Assembly (NCBI GenBank): GCA_022315425.1
Contig: JAIUPT010000016.1
Coordinates: 479,081-543,080, forward strand
Direction of reading: 5' to 3'
Length of the DNA stretch: 64,000 nt
DNA from: Pseudevernia furfuracea
Lineage: Eukaryota > Ascomycota > Lecanoromycetes > Lecanorales > Parmeliaceae
Within the stretch, counting starts at the first letter, position 1. Every line of letters starts with the position of its first letter. Under the pieces are notes generated by a model. The model was not told the DNA's origin. It did no database searches and saw only the letters and a program-made list of their open reading frames with translations. The translations under genes were made by a program, and so were the position numbers. Shown here piece by piece: positions 48,266 to 59,833 of this stretch.

Positions 48266-49506
48266 ATGGCCCCCGCAGCTATGACAACTCGTTCTAGGGC
48301 GACCAACCCCGCCCAAAAGACGTCCCAGAAGGCGTCTTCCTCAAAGAAGGCCACATCAAAGGCACCGGCCAAGAAGACCACTGCCCCAGTGGCATCAAAA
48401 CCTCAGGGTGTTACGAAAAAACGTCCTGCCCGTCGCCCAGCCGTTCCAGAAACCCCACCACGTGGTGTTACTCCAGAGGCGTCGGCCTCTGGGGCCTCGA
48501 CCGGGACAGCCAGTCCATCCGTCGTCGATTAGAAGCCCCCCCGCCGTCACACCGTACTCCGCTGGACCAGCAAATCGCAGCCTTGGTCAAGGATTATGAG
48601 GCTAATACGCCGCGATCCAAATCCCACCACGCGTCTCACCGTTCCAAGTCTCACCGCCGGTCTCACCACCGGTCCAAATCTCATCATGGGTCTCGCCACC
48701 GGTCCAAGTCCCATCACCGTCGACACGATTCATCCTCAGGATCCTCGGGGTCCTCCTCGTCAGATTCGGAGGCAGGGGACGGGCCAAGAGTCTCTTTCTT
48801 GCATGAAGAAGGTAATAAACCCTTTCTTAAACTTCATGAGCGTTTTCGGGCCGTTGATATCAAATACTTCAAACAAATCTTCTATGGAACCTTCAAGCCC
48901 AAGGACCTGGTCAAGTTAGCCCACGATTACACCGATTGGACGTGGAGTACCAAGAACGGTAAGGACAAGAAGAATGAGGGTACCCAGGAGGCCTCCGGTC
49001 TCAACCAACTCCTCCGCTGCTTTGACGTGTATTGCCAGGCCGTTTGTTCCTTCGCAGCACGTCCTCATGTAGCCTTGGAACTCCATGAGGCCCTCATTGA
49101 CTACCGTATTCGTCTATCGGACTTTTCAGTCCACTACCGCTTCGACTCCAATAAGCAGTATCACTACTCTTTCATGTCCGCGCGTATGCTCAACGGGCAG
49201 GACATCCCTCTGTCATGGTCCACCGAGGATATGCGTTGTTTCAACTTCCTTGTTCGAAAGACAGCCCCTGCGGCCAACGACACCAAGCAACATTCGGGTG
49301 GCCAGGCCACCAAGTCCTCCTCTTCAGGGGGCACAATGACCTGCAACAACTTCAACGCCGGCAAATGCAATTACGGGCAATGCAGATACGCACATGTTTG
49401 CTCCAATTGCCAGCAGAATCACGCTGCCATGGCATGTACCAAGCCCCAGGCCTCCAATGCCAATTCGGTCCCGCTGGGACAACGAGTCACTAAATCATCC
49501 GATTGA
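48266..49506 (+). pseudogene. Gag-like protein of the Ngaro-type element, frameshifted
   Basis: Frame 1 starts at ATG 48266 (MAPAAMTTRSRATNPAQKTS; Lys/Ala/Pro-rich) and stops at 48530. The second frame is open from before that point (LEAPPPSHRTPLDQQIAALV) to 49506, so one frameshift near 48500-48530, next to a run of seven C, joins them. Then follow Ser/His/Arg repeats (SKSHHRSKSHHG type), a structured middle (FRAVDIKYFKQIFYGTF, WTWSTKNG) and two zinc motifs near the end: C-x7-C-x4-C-x3-H (CNNFNAGKCNYGQCRYAH) and C-x2-C-x3-H-x4-C (CSNCQQNHAAMAC). This fits a nucleic-acid-binding Gag. It may be a programmed or a mutational shift. Confidence 0.75.
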
Positions 49507-51165
49507 CTCGCAACGAGCTGTTCAGCCCCGTCGTCGCTGACCTTCGTATCCGAGGGGTTCCCTTACACTCCATTCGAGGCGTCCGATCCTGATTTGCCTC
49601 AGCAAGGCCCGTTGAAAATAGAACGATGGGAGGCCTGGTTGAAGAATCACCCGGATACCACTTATGCCAAGACGCTAGTGGGTATTCTTCGGAAGGGGGC
49701 CAAAATTGAATATCGAGGTCCACCTCTCAACCATAGAAACAAGAATCATTTTTCAGCCCTCAGCGCACCTGATATACTGACGACGGACCTTCAGAAACAG
49801 CTTCAGCAGGATCGATTGGCCATGGTAGACATGGATTCCGAACCCCAATTCGTTTGCTCCCCTCTGGGACTCGTACCGAAACATGACGGCGGTTGGAGAC
49901 GTATTCACGATTTATCCTTCCCATATGGCTGTTCAGTCAACGACGGCATACCCCAAGCGTGGGGTGCACTGAAATATACGATATTCGATGAGGCAGTGGA
50001 CGCACTGTTGCAGCAGGGTCGAGGAGCTCGGCTGGTCAAACGAGATCTCAAGAATGCATTTCGACATATCTCGATGGCCTCTTCAGACCAATGGTTGCTA
50101 GGCTTCCCTTGTGACAATTTCTACTGGCTAGAACGTTACCTGTCATTCGGGCTTCGGACGTCATCGTTTCTATTCGACCTGTTCGTCAAGGGCGTCAATT
50201 GGGTGCTCATTGCGATGTTGCATTGGTTCGTGGTGCTTCACTATCTGGACGACTTCTTCGCGATTCTACCCTCGTGGGCCGATGCAGAGGCATATGGTCG
50301 ACAGTTCGACGAGCTGTGCAGCGATTTGAGCCTCATGGTCAACCACACGAAGGACATTCTTGATACCATAGTCGATTTCCTGGGAATCGAACTCGATAGC
50401 ATACTCATGCAGGCGAGACTCCCTTCGAACAAGCTCGATCGGGCGAGAAAGACGATGACAGACCTCCTAAAAAGAGCGACAATCCCGCATCGTGAGCTCG
50501 AGTCAGCGATAGGATTCCTATCCTTTGCGGCGAAAATCGTCATTCCCGGGAGGGCATTCTTGAGAAGACTGTTCGACGCCATTCGAAGACCGGTGACGAT
50601 TATTCGACTGTTCATCGATATGAAAGCCGATCTGTTATGATGAAAGACCTTTCTCAAAGACTGGAATGATCTCAAACTGCTGCGTAACGTCGCCAGTCGA
50701 CGATCATGATACATTTGAACTGATATCTCGGGGAAGCTTGACATAGAAGACTACATTCTGAAACATTCTGATCTTTTATCACACGTTCAGAACGTCTTCA
50801 GCACACGCGTGGCCTCGCGACATACTCGCAAAGACATTTAGTTCAAGAAAATGACAGTTATACTTCATGCAATTCGCGTATAAGTGAATAGACTGCCAGA
50901 TACTCGCTTAATACTTCACTGTGACAACGAGAACTGCGTTCATGAACTTCGAAAGTCCTTTATTCGTGAACCTGCGATGACATCGCTTCGAACGATAGCT
51001 ATGCTGATAGCCAGTCACGATATTCTTCTGATCCCTACATGGATTCCGACCAAGGCAAACGAGCTGGCGAATGACCTTTCTCGTTTTCGATATCGAAAAA
51101 TTGCTGACAAATATCCACAGCTGAACCACCTGTCGAGACATCGATCTATCACTCCGCCCCGCTAG
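49507..51165 (+). pseudogene. RT-RNase H Pol of the Ngaro-type element, RIP stops in RNase H
   Basis: The frame is the same as the end of Gag and is separated from it by one TGA at 49504. RT spans about 49800-50640: VCSPLGLVPKHDGGWRRIHD, LVKRDLKNAFRHISM, SFGLRTSSFLFDLFVKGVNW and the active site LHYLDDFFAILPS. At 50638 and 50641 two TGA codons stand where a Trp pair is expected; more stops at about 50710, 50719, 50839 and 50881. Between them the frame still reads RNase H: TDISGKLDIEDY (first Asp), then LILHCDNENCVHELRKSF (third acidic motif) and LIPTWIPTKANELANDLSR. All stops fit C-to-T or G-to-A change. Confidence 0.85.
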
Positions 51166-51181
51166 GGCGAGACCCACCGCG

Positions 51182-52181
51182 ATGATGGTACAATCAGGCC
51201 TCGATGCCGCGAGACCTCGCTCGTCTTCTCTGGTGAGGGTTGACACGAAACACCCGCCGAACCTATTCGACGTCAATCAAGTCCTACAACACCCACTGTG
51301 CGATGAATCGCATTTAACCCTTCTTTTCGGCGATCTTCCTCTCGTTGAGAACCTGGGTAGCGACCCTGAGTACCAGGCGGGTTAAGACGAAGTCCATTAA
51401 GGCATACCTAACCGATGTTAGGTCAGCCCATGTGAATATGGGATTTGAGAACTTGACAGTCTTTCACAGTGCACAGCTAAAGAGAGTCGTAGACGATACT
51501 CGCCGTCTACGAGACGAAGACGAAACTCGAGAAAGGTGTTCAATTACGAAGAATGTTCTTCTACGACTCCTGAAATGCTTTCATAAGATCACCAAGCATA
51601 ATATAACGATGCAGACAGTATTCTATCTCGCCTTTACAGCCTTCCTCAGAGTGAGCGAGTTCACATACGAATCGAAAGACCTCCGCGACGAGGACTTCGA
51701 CAATTGATTTCTAACACGTCGCCACGTGAGGCTGTACGAAGACCACCTCGAATTGACGTTGTCAGCATTCAAGACGGACCCCTTCAGACAAGGCGTCACG
51801 CTGTTCGTATCAGACACGAACGACGAGACATGTGCCGTGCGTGCATTGAGATATCTGTTCAATAAGTGGTCGACATCGCTATCCTCGCCCCTCTTCGCGG
51901 TCGACGAGGGCTTTACCAGAAGAACGGTCACCCACAATCTACGTCTAGCATTGAGGTCCAACGGTCTTCCAGGCCACTACTCTAGCCATTCCTTCCGCCG
52001 GGGAACAGCTACCACTGCGAGGTTAGCAGGTCTAAGCGAAGACGAAATCAAGCTGTTAGGCAGATGGAAATCGGACTCCTATCGCCTCTACATCAAGACC
52101 CACCCAGCCTACATTCTCGCCGCGTCGCGTCGACAACAGCGTGTCATCGATCCATTCCTCGAGGACGAATCGAATAACTAG
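51182..52181 (+). pseudogene. Tyrosine recombinase of the Ngaro-type element, nearly intact
   Basis: Segment 51182-51385 in one frame, then 51345-52181 in another with one in-frame TGA at 51708 (DN*FLTRRH, where Trp fits). The N-terminal SAM-like part reads KSIKAYLTDVRSAHVNMGF. Catalytic residues: Arg in AFLRVSEFTYES (codon 51648), His and Arg in HSFRRGTATTARLAG (His codon 51987), Trp/Arg in LLGRWKSDSYRLYIK with the likely nucleophile Tyr at 52089. Such enzymes integrate the element as a circle by strand exchange. The frame change near 51345-51385 and the stop make it a pseudogene or a shift-dependent ORF. Confidence 0.85.
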
Positions 52182-52248
52182 TCGCCACCGCGTCCTCTGT
52201 TCCTCAGCGCTGGTGCGGCCGTCCTCTTCGAGGCCGTTGCTTGGGGTT

Positions 52249-52404
52249 TGGGAGTTTTTCTAGCGCTGGGGTACGAGAACACGCCTGCTTAGGCCTCTGT
52301 TGGCTCAGAATCCTGGCGTTGGACGGTCCAATCACATCTACGAGTTCTGTATAGCCTCATGTTGCCCAGTTGAGTCTTTGTCACGTGCGAATTAAGGACA
52401 CTAA
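52249..52404 (+). repeat. Split direct repeat B1
   Basis: Begins TGGGAGTTTTTCTAGCGCTG, ends GAATTAAGGACACTAA, immediately followed by A2. Confidence 0.9.
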
Positions 52405-52606
52405 TTGGCCCGGCTTGACAGGGGGTTAGTGGGCCTTAATCTCGCACTCGCGTATAGCATGTTGGTTGCATGCTATTTTTGGATTTGGTAGACGTGTCCT
52501 TTGCAGGGGACAGGTCTCATTTGGGAGCAGCATAAGTAGCTGCATTCCACCTGCGTTTGGCTCTTCATTCGAATTGATCTCTTTCAGAGCAATAGCATTC
52601 TTTCGT
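52405..52606 (+). repeat. Split direct repeat A2 (202 bp)
   Basis: Same length as A1. The one difference seen (T for C) lies in the loop of the ATAGCATG/CATGCTAT inverted repeat. Confidence 0.9.
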
Positions 52607-52699
52607 CCCGCCCACCCACACCTGTTTTTACATGTATTCACGGCGTTTCTACATGTATATAGCTTCGTTTTTCACTCCAGGTCTATGCTTCTACAAGCA

Positions 52700-52856
52700 T
52701 GGGAGTTTTTCTAGCGCTGGGGTACGAGAACACGCCTGCTCAGGCCTCTGTTGGCTCAGAATCCTGGCGTTGGACGGCCCAATCACATCTACGAGTTCTG
52801 TATAGCCTCATGTTGCCCAGTTGAGTCATTTGTCACGTGCGAATTAAGGACACTAA
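52700..52856 (+). repeat. Split direct repeat B2
   Basis: Matches B1 except C for T in CTGCTCAGG, C for T in ACGGCCCAATC and an extra A in GAGTCATTTG. The 93 bp between A2 and B2 (52607-52699) occur elsewhere only in the solo copy at 58216. Confidence 0.9.
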
Positions 52857-52858
52857 TT

Positions 52859-53164
52859 GCTGTATACGAGATTGACTATATTCATAGACCGTCTACGAAG
52901 ATGGCGTTGCCGGACTCTTAGCAAGTCTAAGATGAATCGACGAGACCCTATGTACTTGGCGTAGCTTATTTGACAGTCAAATCGAACACATATCCGCTTA
53001 CCTTCATTACGATTGTTGAACCAGGTTACACGTCGACTACCTATCCTGCTTCAGGTTATGTGCAGTGTGCCCGAGCATCATGCTCCTTTGAGAACCGACG
53101 ATTCCCCCAGATACCAGTTGCAGCATCTGTGAAATTATGGTGCTCAAAGGAGAATACCGCATAG
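52859..53164 (+). pseudogene. Possible 3' part of the ORF interrupted at 47966
   Basis: In one frame directly after the element the sequence reads AVYEIDYIHRPSTKMALPDS, two TAG codons that fit CAG, then DESTRPYVLGVAYLTVK, TYPLTFITIVEPGYTSTTYP and on to a stop at 53162. If both TT pairs at the element's ends came with the element, this is in frame with 47616-47966. Unknown family. Confidence 0.4.
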
Positions 53165-56100
53165 CGAGTAGTTTGCAGAGGATCTCCTCGATTACCGGCC
53201 ATTTCCAGATCATGACACCGTTCTGAACATTATGGTAGCAACATCCTGATTGCTTGCAAGCACCATGTCATGCTGTAAAAAGCCCCAGAGGCCCACCAAC
53301 ACCAACAACAACCCCAACTTGCTGAGGTAGGACCTATTTGCAAGGCTCTCAGTCCAGACTGATCTGAGCCACGTAACGGAGCTGGCTTCTACCGCTTCTT
53401 CAAGCAACATCTACTACTACTACCCTTGCCTCGATTATCATAGCTGCATTTCAGCCTGCTAGCGATATCATACGCATAGCACACCAGATCCAAGCCTTTG
53501 CCGAAGCTACCGGCAAACCCCATGAGAATCCGCGTGAGGTTGCAATTACTGCACTCTACATCACGACTACAAACCTTCGACCAGAGTCAATTGCTTTGAG
53601 GTTCGGGCAAGCAGAGCCACCCTTTCCTACCCATTGGCCTAAGATGGTAAGTTGGGACTCAAGCCGCGGTGTACCTCCATCATGTCACACCCGCTCAGTT
53701 TACAGATACTCTTTCAAATAGTCGAGGACGTCCTAAGAAGGGGTCTGCGCTTGGTCGTGTGATCAGGGAAATGGGAAATTCCAGGAGAGATCAGCAGTAA
53801 CGAAGACAAAGGGGCGGAATAACGCATGACAGGAAAAAAGATAAGATAAGAGGAGATGCACGAGAGGGAGGACAGACAAGGGCGGGAAGGTTCGTAAGAC
53901 TTCACGAAGGCTGGAGAGCGAGTGAAGCGAATCCTTAAACGTGACAAGTATAGCGTGACACGCGAAGACTGTGTACGACTTTATCATGGGGTAAGCACTT
54001 GTTGTCATGGTGGTAATCCTGGCCATTAGCGTATTATTATACAAGTGGCAAGGGAAGGAGGCGTCTTGGAGGTTTCTGTTGGCAAATAGCGCATCGTTAT
54101 GTATATCATTAACCAAGTCGCCGTGTCGGAATCATAGGTGTTGGAAATCAGCCAGTTAGAGGCTCTCAGTATCGCGTGTTTGAGGACTACCTATCTCTTA
54201 GGTTGACGAGTATCGTAGTGGTAAAGAGCGAGTAGCACGAGTGCAGACAATATATAAAAAGTATTCTTTTTAGAGAGATAAGGGGTCAAGCAACAAGTAC
54301 ACCACATTTCAAAACAGGTCGTGAGTTGTTCTTCAGGCGCGATCATGCTTCGGGATCAGCCAGTTCAAGCTGGGCATACACGGAGCGAGATTCTTTCTGA
54401 GAGTTTACCTGAATCAAGCGATCATATAAATGCTGTTTCTGAATTTCCGCCGTCAGGATATTGAGAGGTGCGCATCTGCGATGGCTGAGAGTTGATTATA
54501 GTTGCGGCGGGCCAGAAGAGGGCCTCGACAACGGACCGTCTCTCCGATATCGAGCCACCCCTTCGATATCGAATATTAACCTTGACTAGCTCTGTTGTGA
54601 CTTGCTCTTTGTCCCCTGCATATCCTTTCTCTAACTCTGGCTCAGGATCGGGTACGGATCTCGGCCACACGAAACATCTGCATATTTCAGAGTCAGCATA
54701 ATTTCTTTGAGGCAAAGACTTCGACGAGAGAGAACGGGGAATGCTCCGAAAGTGCATTTACTCGTCTGATACGTCATCGCGATTTGAACCTAAGCTCTTA
54801 TAAAGAATGCCGTCTCGATGCACTATCGAGAAGCCAGTCATGCTCGCCCAGCCTGCTTAACAACCCTTCTACAATACGCGCACGTTCAGCAAACCGAGCG
54901 ACTAGAATTACCCAGACATCACACACAGTTCATCGACAAGTAGCACACGTCACTAATCAACAAAATAAGAATATAGAATGCTAAGGATTTATTCTTTTTC
55001 AATTCACTTTCTACTTGTCGAGCCCGACGCGGAACAACGTTGTTTCGAAGAACGCGTTCTAGTTAGTGACCTTTCTATACCATATGACGTACGATGTCGC
55101 TGCTTCTTCATTGTAGAGACGTCAGGGTCCAGGGGATCATTAAAGCGAGCTCATTTGGACTCGGCAGTGCTCTCTGCATATGTATCATCCATTCGAAGCC
55201 GATCAGTCATTGAACCCTTTGATATACAAAAATCGAGTCACTGCTTTTCCCCCTTTCTCTCATGTGCCCTTAGCCGTTCCTTCTCAAGATATCTCTTTCA
55301 TCTTCACATGTCACTCAATTATTGATCATTACTGCGACCTCTGGTATCCTTCCTTATCCTTAATTTCCCTTTCCTCTCTCCTTTCCCCTCCCTTCTTCGC
55401 CATGATACCTGTAATGCTAACCCCATGCGCTTTACATAAATAACCCTCTCTTTCTCCCTTCCTGAGATGTCGTACCGAGCGTTTACACGGTTCCTGCTTG
55501 CTCTGCTGAGGTGTTGATGATTATCATGCTGAATCAGAGCAGTTGAAGGCGGCCGAGGAGAGGATGGGGATGTTGGATCAAGTTGAAGAATTGGGCTTGG
55601 ATGACGAAGAGCCGGATTGGGACTTCTGGGAGTTGGATCGGTTGCTGGCAGGGCTAGTGCCTGAACTGTTGCCTTGAGCGCCACTCTGGCTACCGTGTTG
55701 TTCTCCGTCTTGGCCTGGCTATCACCCTGGCCACCTCTCTGACCATTATTCTGCTCATTATTCTGTCGACCGCCTTGGCCTCCTACTTGCCCGCTTCTCT
55801 GAACATTATTCTAATTACTCTCCTAGCATTCAGGCGATCCCACAATCTAGGAACAGCTCAGTCGACACGTCGACCAGAACAGACGTAGCGATCGTAAACT
55901 AGTGACAAAGCCAGCCGTACCAAGTCGTCGGATCTTAGGCGAGGTCTGCATTCAGTGTGAGCCTCGTAAGGAGAGAATTCCCGAGAGACGACGAGGCTGC
56001 GATTTGGGAAGATAATTGACAGCCAGCACCAGTCCCGGTCATTATTCTCAGTCAAGGTCAGATCGGGATGCGCTCGATGGATTCGATTCAAATTTAAAAG

Positions 56101-58215
56101 AGTGTTGCGATGGGTACTTAATAGAGACTCTGAGAGTTTGATGACGACGATGACAATGTGTATAAGATGTCAATCGATTTGGCGAGGGCATGAAGATATC
56201 AGAAATGTATCGAGAATAACACGCGGGAATGAAAGAACGATATCTCGAAGGTTCTGCGGGTAATGTCGAAGTGTGGAGATTAATGAGATCAATTCATCAA
56301 ACAAACAGAGCTTCTCGCTGAAGCGATGTCGAAATCACTCACAGAAGCGCTAGTTCATTCATCTCATGAGCGAGATTCCAGATCAATCAGATTGCGAAAT
56401 CAATCGAACTTGTCTCTGCATAGCACTCTGGTAGGCTCATTAGCGACCTTTTTGTTAATGACAATATATCAAGATTCACATTATCGTCAGACATTTGGCT
56501 CTGAATCCAATGGTGCTGGATAATATTACAATTGAGAAGTTCTGGAAGTACGTGCAATTCACACGCGAGGCTTATAGGGATTCTGAGCAGATGACTCAAG
56601 GAAGAGTGCTACGAGAAGAAGGTACTGCTACGACACCAGAAGATTTCGAGAGAGTGCCGGATATCCAGGAAGCCAAATCATATATATCCGTCGAGGCCTC
56701 GTGATATAAGAAGGGTGACTCACAATGCTATAACGACGATTGATGTCAAAGCACCAAAGAAAAGAAAGCCTGCTAAGCCTAGATAGAACGAATTCGAAAA
56801 GTATTTTCAACAGCGAGTGGCGAAATGATATGTCGCACAATCTCACGATAGCGACGTCAAAGTCAAAAAGAGCTTCATGACTCAGTCATACTATACGGAA
56901 AAGCTGCTTTCAGTCTATGTACGCTCTGTTCAAGAGGAACGAGTGCAATACGGAAGAGCCATTTCGCAAGGGAATAATCTAAGTCATGATACTCGACAGG
57001 ATGACGCCACGGCCCAGAAGGGTCTGAAGCAAATTCAAACTCATTACGCCACTGATGTCAATTCTCGTGCCATACTCGATATCTCACCCGACGAACCTAA
57101 GCTCTCGATATCAATCATTGCGAATCAGACGCTTATCATCTCCGCAGCTCCTCGCTGATCTTTAATGTCTGCAGATACCCAATTCCAGAAAATCGCGAAG
57201 CTTGTCCAGCAAGCAAGGCCGGTCTCGTTCGATTAATACTGGTGAGCGTGCCTATATCAAACACACGCCATACCAAGTCACGGAACCCGGGACCGGCGAG
57301 TTCTCAAAGCTATTTTGCGAACACAAGCATTGTTGCTTCGCTCATCATGTCGCATTCTGGCAAGGAACGGACTCTGAGGGTTGCTGGGCCTGCCGTCTTA
57401 TGAGCGACTCACACGCAGGGAAGAAAAGGATAAAAGAAGCGAAGGACGGGAAAAAGGACGGGAAAAATGGATAGGAGGGAGACACCGTGGTTGCAGAGGC
57501 ATAGACGGAGATGTGGGGACTTGTATGCCAATACTATGACGTGCTATACTGACCTCAGCGTAGGAGGTCGAGAAAAGCTTTATAATCACTATTCCCAAGC
57601 ATACCCAGTGCCCCAATGATAACAATCCCTACCATATTTACGACTCGGAGCATGACTTCAAAGATATCTAATCAACTCCGTCGCTTTGGTACGCCTTCCA
57701 GTGATCTATTCGACAGACCTGAATTAGGCAATTACCTTGTCTTGGCCGACAGCCGCGACTTTTCTCGTTAAGTTTCTTCGTCACTCTATCTAACTCAATA
57801 AGATCCGCACGTGTTGATGATTACGAACCCTTTGACACCCTTTTGCCTTTGAGGGTCTCGTTAATTTCCACTTAGCAGCTGAATGGTTGATTGAATCTCA
57901 GCCCGTCAGCTGCAGCGAGCACGACTATAGCTGACAGCAGTCAGAGAAGTCAAAAGATTTCGAATGTTTCAAACGACGATATGAACGATGAGATCAGGCT
58001 ATGAGAAATCAAGACGATTTGAACGTGGCAAACGAGGATTTCAATTCAATTACAGGCGCAGGTGTGTGACAAAAACGCTCCCTATTCTTCTCTAATCATC
58101 TCTCTGACATCGCTTTCTTCGAGCCTGCGAGAACGGCTCTATATGCTTATTGTATATCGTAGCCTACACCGCTCTTTGTATAGATTCAGATCTAGTTCAA
58201 TTAGAAATATTGGCC
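53165..58215. other. Unassigned 5 kb with two decayed coding patches
   Basis: Composition is normal to slightly AT-rich. Minus 55558-55840 reads as Gln/Gly/Asn/Ser-rich low-complexity protein (GGRQNNEQNNGQRGGQGDSQ; SQKSQSGSSSSKPNSS) broken by frame changes. Plus 56495-57475 holds three overlapping frames (DNITIEKFWKYVQFTREAYR; TQSYYTEKLLSVYVRSVQEE; FCEHKHCCFAHHVAFWQG with several Cys/His) that may be one interrupted gene. Neither was assigned to a family. No terminal repeats found. Confidence 0.4.
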
Positions 58216-58666
58216 TTAGTGTCCTTAATTCGCACGTGACAAAGACTCAACTGGGCAACATGAGGCTATACAGAACTCGTAGATGTGATTGGGCCGTCCA
58301 ACGCCAGGATTCTGAGCCAACAGAGGCCTGAGCAGGCGTGTTCTCGTACCCCAGCGCTAGAAAAACTCCCATGCTTGTAGAAGCATAGACCTGGAGTGAA
58401 AAACGAAGCTATATACATGTAGAAACGCCGTGAATACATGTAAAAACAGGTGTGGGTGGGCGGGACGAAAGAATGCTATTGCTCTGAAAGAGATCAATTC
58501 GAATGAAGAGCCAAACGCAGGTGGAATGCAGCTACTTATGCTGCTCCCAAATGAGACCTGTCCCCTGCAAAGGACACGTCTACCAAATCCAAAAATAGCA
58601 TGCAACCAACATGCTATACGCGAGTGCGAGATTAAGGCCCACTAACCCCCTGTCAAGCCGGGCCAA
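58216..58666 (-). mobile_element. Solo A-B terminal repeat of the Ngaro-type element
   Basis: Reading minus from 58666 (TTGGCCCGGCTTGACAGG) to 58216 (AAGGACACTAA), this is A, the 93-bp link and B, 451 bp, against 452 bp for A2-link-B2. It matches A2 at the loop base and B2 at both B substitutions, but B1 at the indel (GAGTCTTTG). No internal coding sequence. Confidence 0.9.
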
Positions 58667-59040
58667 ATAATGACTATTGCGACGACTATCTTACGAATTA
58701 AGTCTCTTGCGTGTCATGGGCGATTATTTAACAAAAACTTGCGAGGCAGGTCGCTAGTTTTGCGCACTCGTCTATGTTTTTATAACGAGCTATATATATA
58801 TAATATTCGACAAGTTCAGATTCTTGACGTATTATAGTTTAATAACGATATTAAGCAATAAAATAGAAGAATCTTTGAAGCGTAAAGTACGATTTCTAGA
58901 ATATTAATAAAGTCATCTTAGAGTAATCCTAAAATATGGCACGAGTGGTTTGATAAGCGCACACATTTATTTGTCTTCTGATAACGCTACATATATTCAG
59001 CGACAGCTACTTTAATAGCTTTGATCTTTAGCGATAGAGT
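58667..59040. other. AT-rich spacer
   Basis: Becomes RIP-like from about 58770. No feature recognised. Confidence 0.4.
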
Positions 59041-59420
59041 CAGCAGTTACGAGAGCAATAGTAATCATTGAAGTTCTCTCTCGAACAATATTTTCTTCTA
59101 ATCACCACTTATCTATGCGACTAGATTATATTCAAACAGTGAGATTTCGACTCTCTTATAAATAATGTCGCGATTTCGCGTATCGATTAGATATCGAAGA
59201 ACTCGCTTGAGAGTCTTTTAGTGAATCGCTGTTGAGTTGACGTTGAATATACTAAGTTTACATACAGCATAGACGATATTCGAACGCGTCTTGATTATAA
59301 GATATATTAGCTAATCAACATCTAACTTGTAGACGATAACGTTAGCTGAATTAGTCTGATACTTCTTTATAGCCTTTAAGAGAGTCGTATTTACGTTGAC
59401 CTTCATTAAGATACTTTGTG
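59041..59420 (-). pseudogene. Ty1/Copia Pol remnant (end of RT / RNase H)
   Basis: A minus frame reads NTTLLKAIKKYQTNSANVIV near 59390, LIYLIIKTRSNIVYAVCKLS, a TAA where Trp is expected, then KTLKRVLRYLIDTRNRDII and, further on, FEYNLVA. This matches the Copia segment between the RT thumb and RNase H (normally YL-xx-TRPDI-Y-V--LS ... HW-A-KRVLRYL-GT). AT-rich decay on both sides hides the rest; the element probably extends to about 59800. Confidence 0.75.
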
Positions 59421-59833
59421 AATTTGCGTTAGTTATTTGATGAGCTTTTAACATATTCTTAACATGATCTGACTGACTTATTTTGATCGTTCGCTAAGCA
59501 CGATTTCGTTTTATTTTTATACTTAAATAATAGATATATAAGTCTAAATTCGTGAACTTGAATCGTTTATATAAGTTTCTTTTGATTTAGTCAATAAGGG
59601 AACGCAGTTTAATGATCTAAATGTTATTTATATAGATAGTTACGAAGATTATTTCTTGATTAGTCTTATACAGAAAGAGATAGACGTCGAATTGAGATCG
59701 AACGAAACTTATATTAAGCAAGAACTTAAAAAGAGTCTCATATTACTTACGAGATAACTATTTGAGATTATATAGAATCTTTAGAAGCAAGCATATCTTA
59801 TTAGAGTTCTTAATAAAGTTAGTGAGCTGTTTC

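Larger units (their letters stand above)
47967..52856 (+). mobile_element. Tyrosine-recombinase retrotransposon, Ngaro/PAT type, with split direct repeats
   Basis: About 4.9 kb. Order: repeat A1 (47967-48168), Gag, RT-RNase H, tyrosine recombinase, repeat B1 (52249-52404), repeat A2 (52405-52606), 93-bp link, repeat B2 (52700-52856). B1 abuts A2 directly at CTAA/TTGGCC. A1 and A2 are both 202 bp and differ at one base seen; B1 and B2 differ by two substitutions and one indel. Split direct repeats plus RT and a tyrosine recombinase instead of a DDE integrase define the PAT/Ngaro lineages; no methyltransferase domain (a DIRS1 feature) was found. Gag and recombinase are well preserved; the RNase H region has RIP stops. 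No target duplication is expected or seen. Confidence 0.88.
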
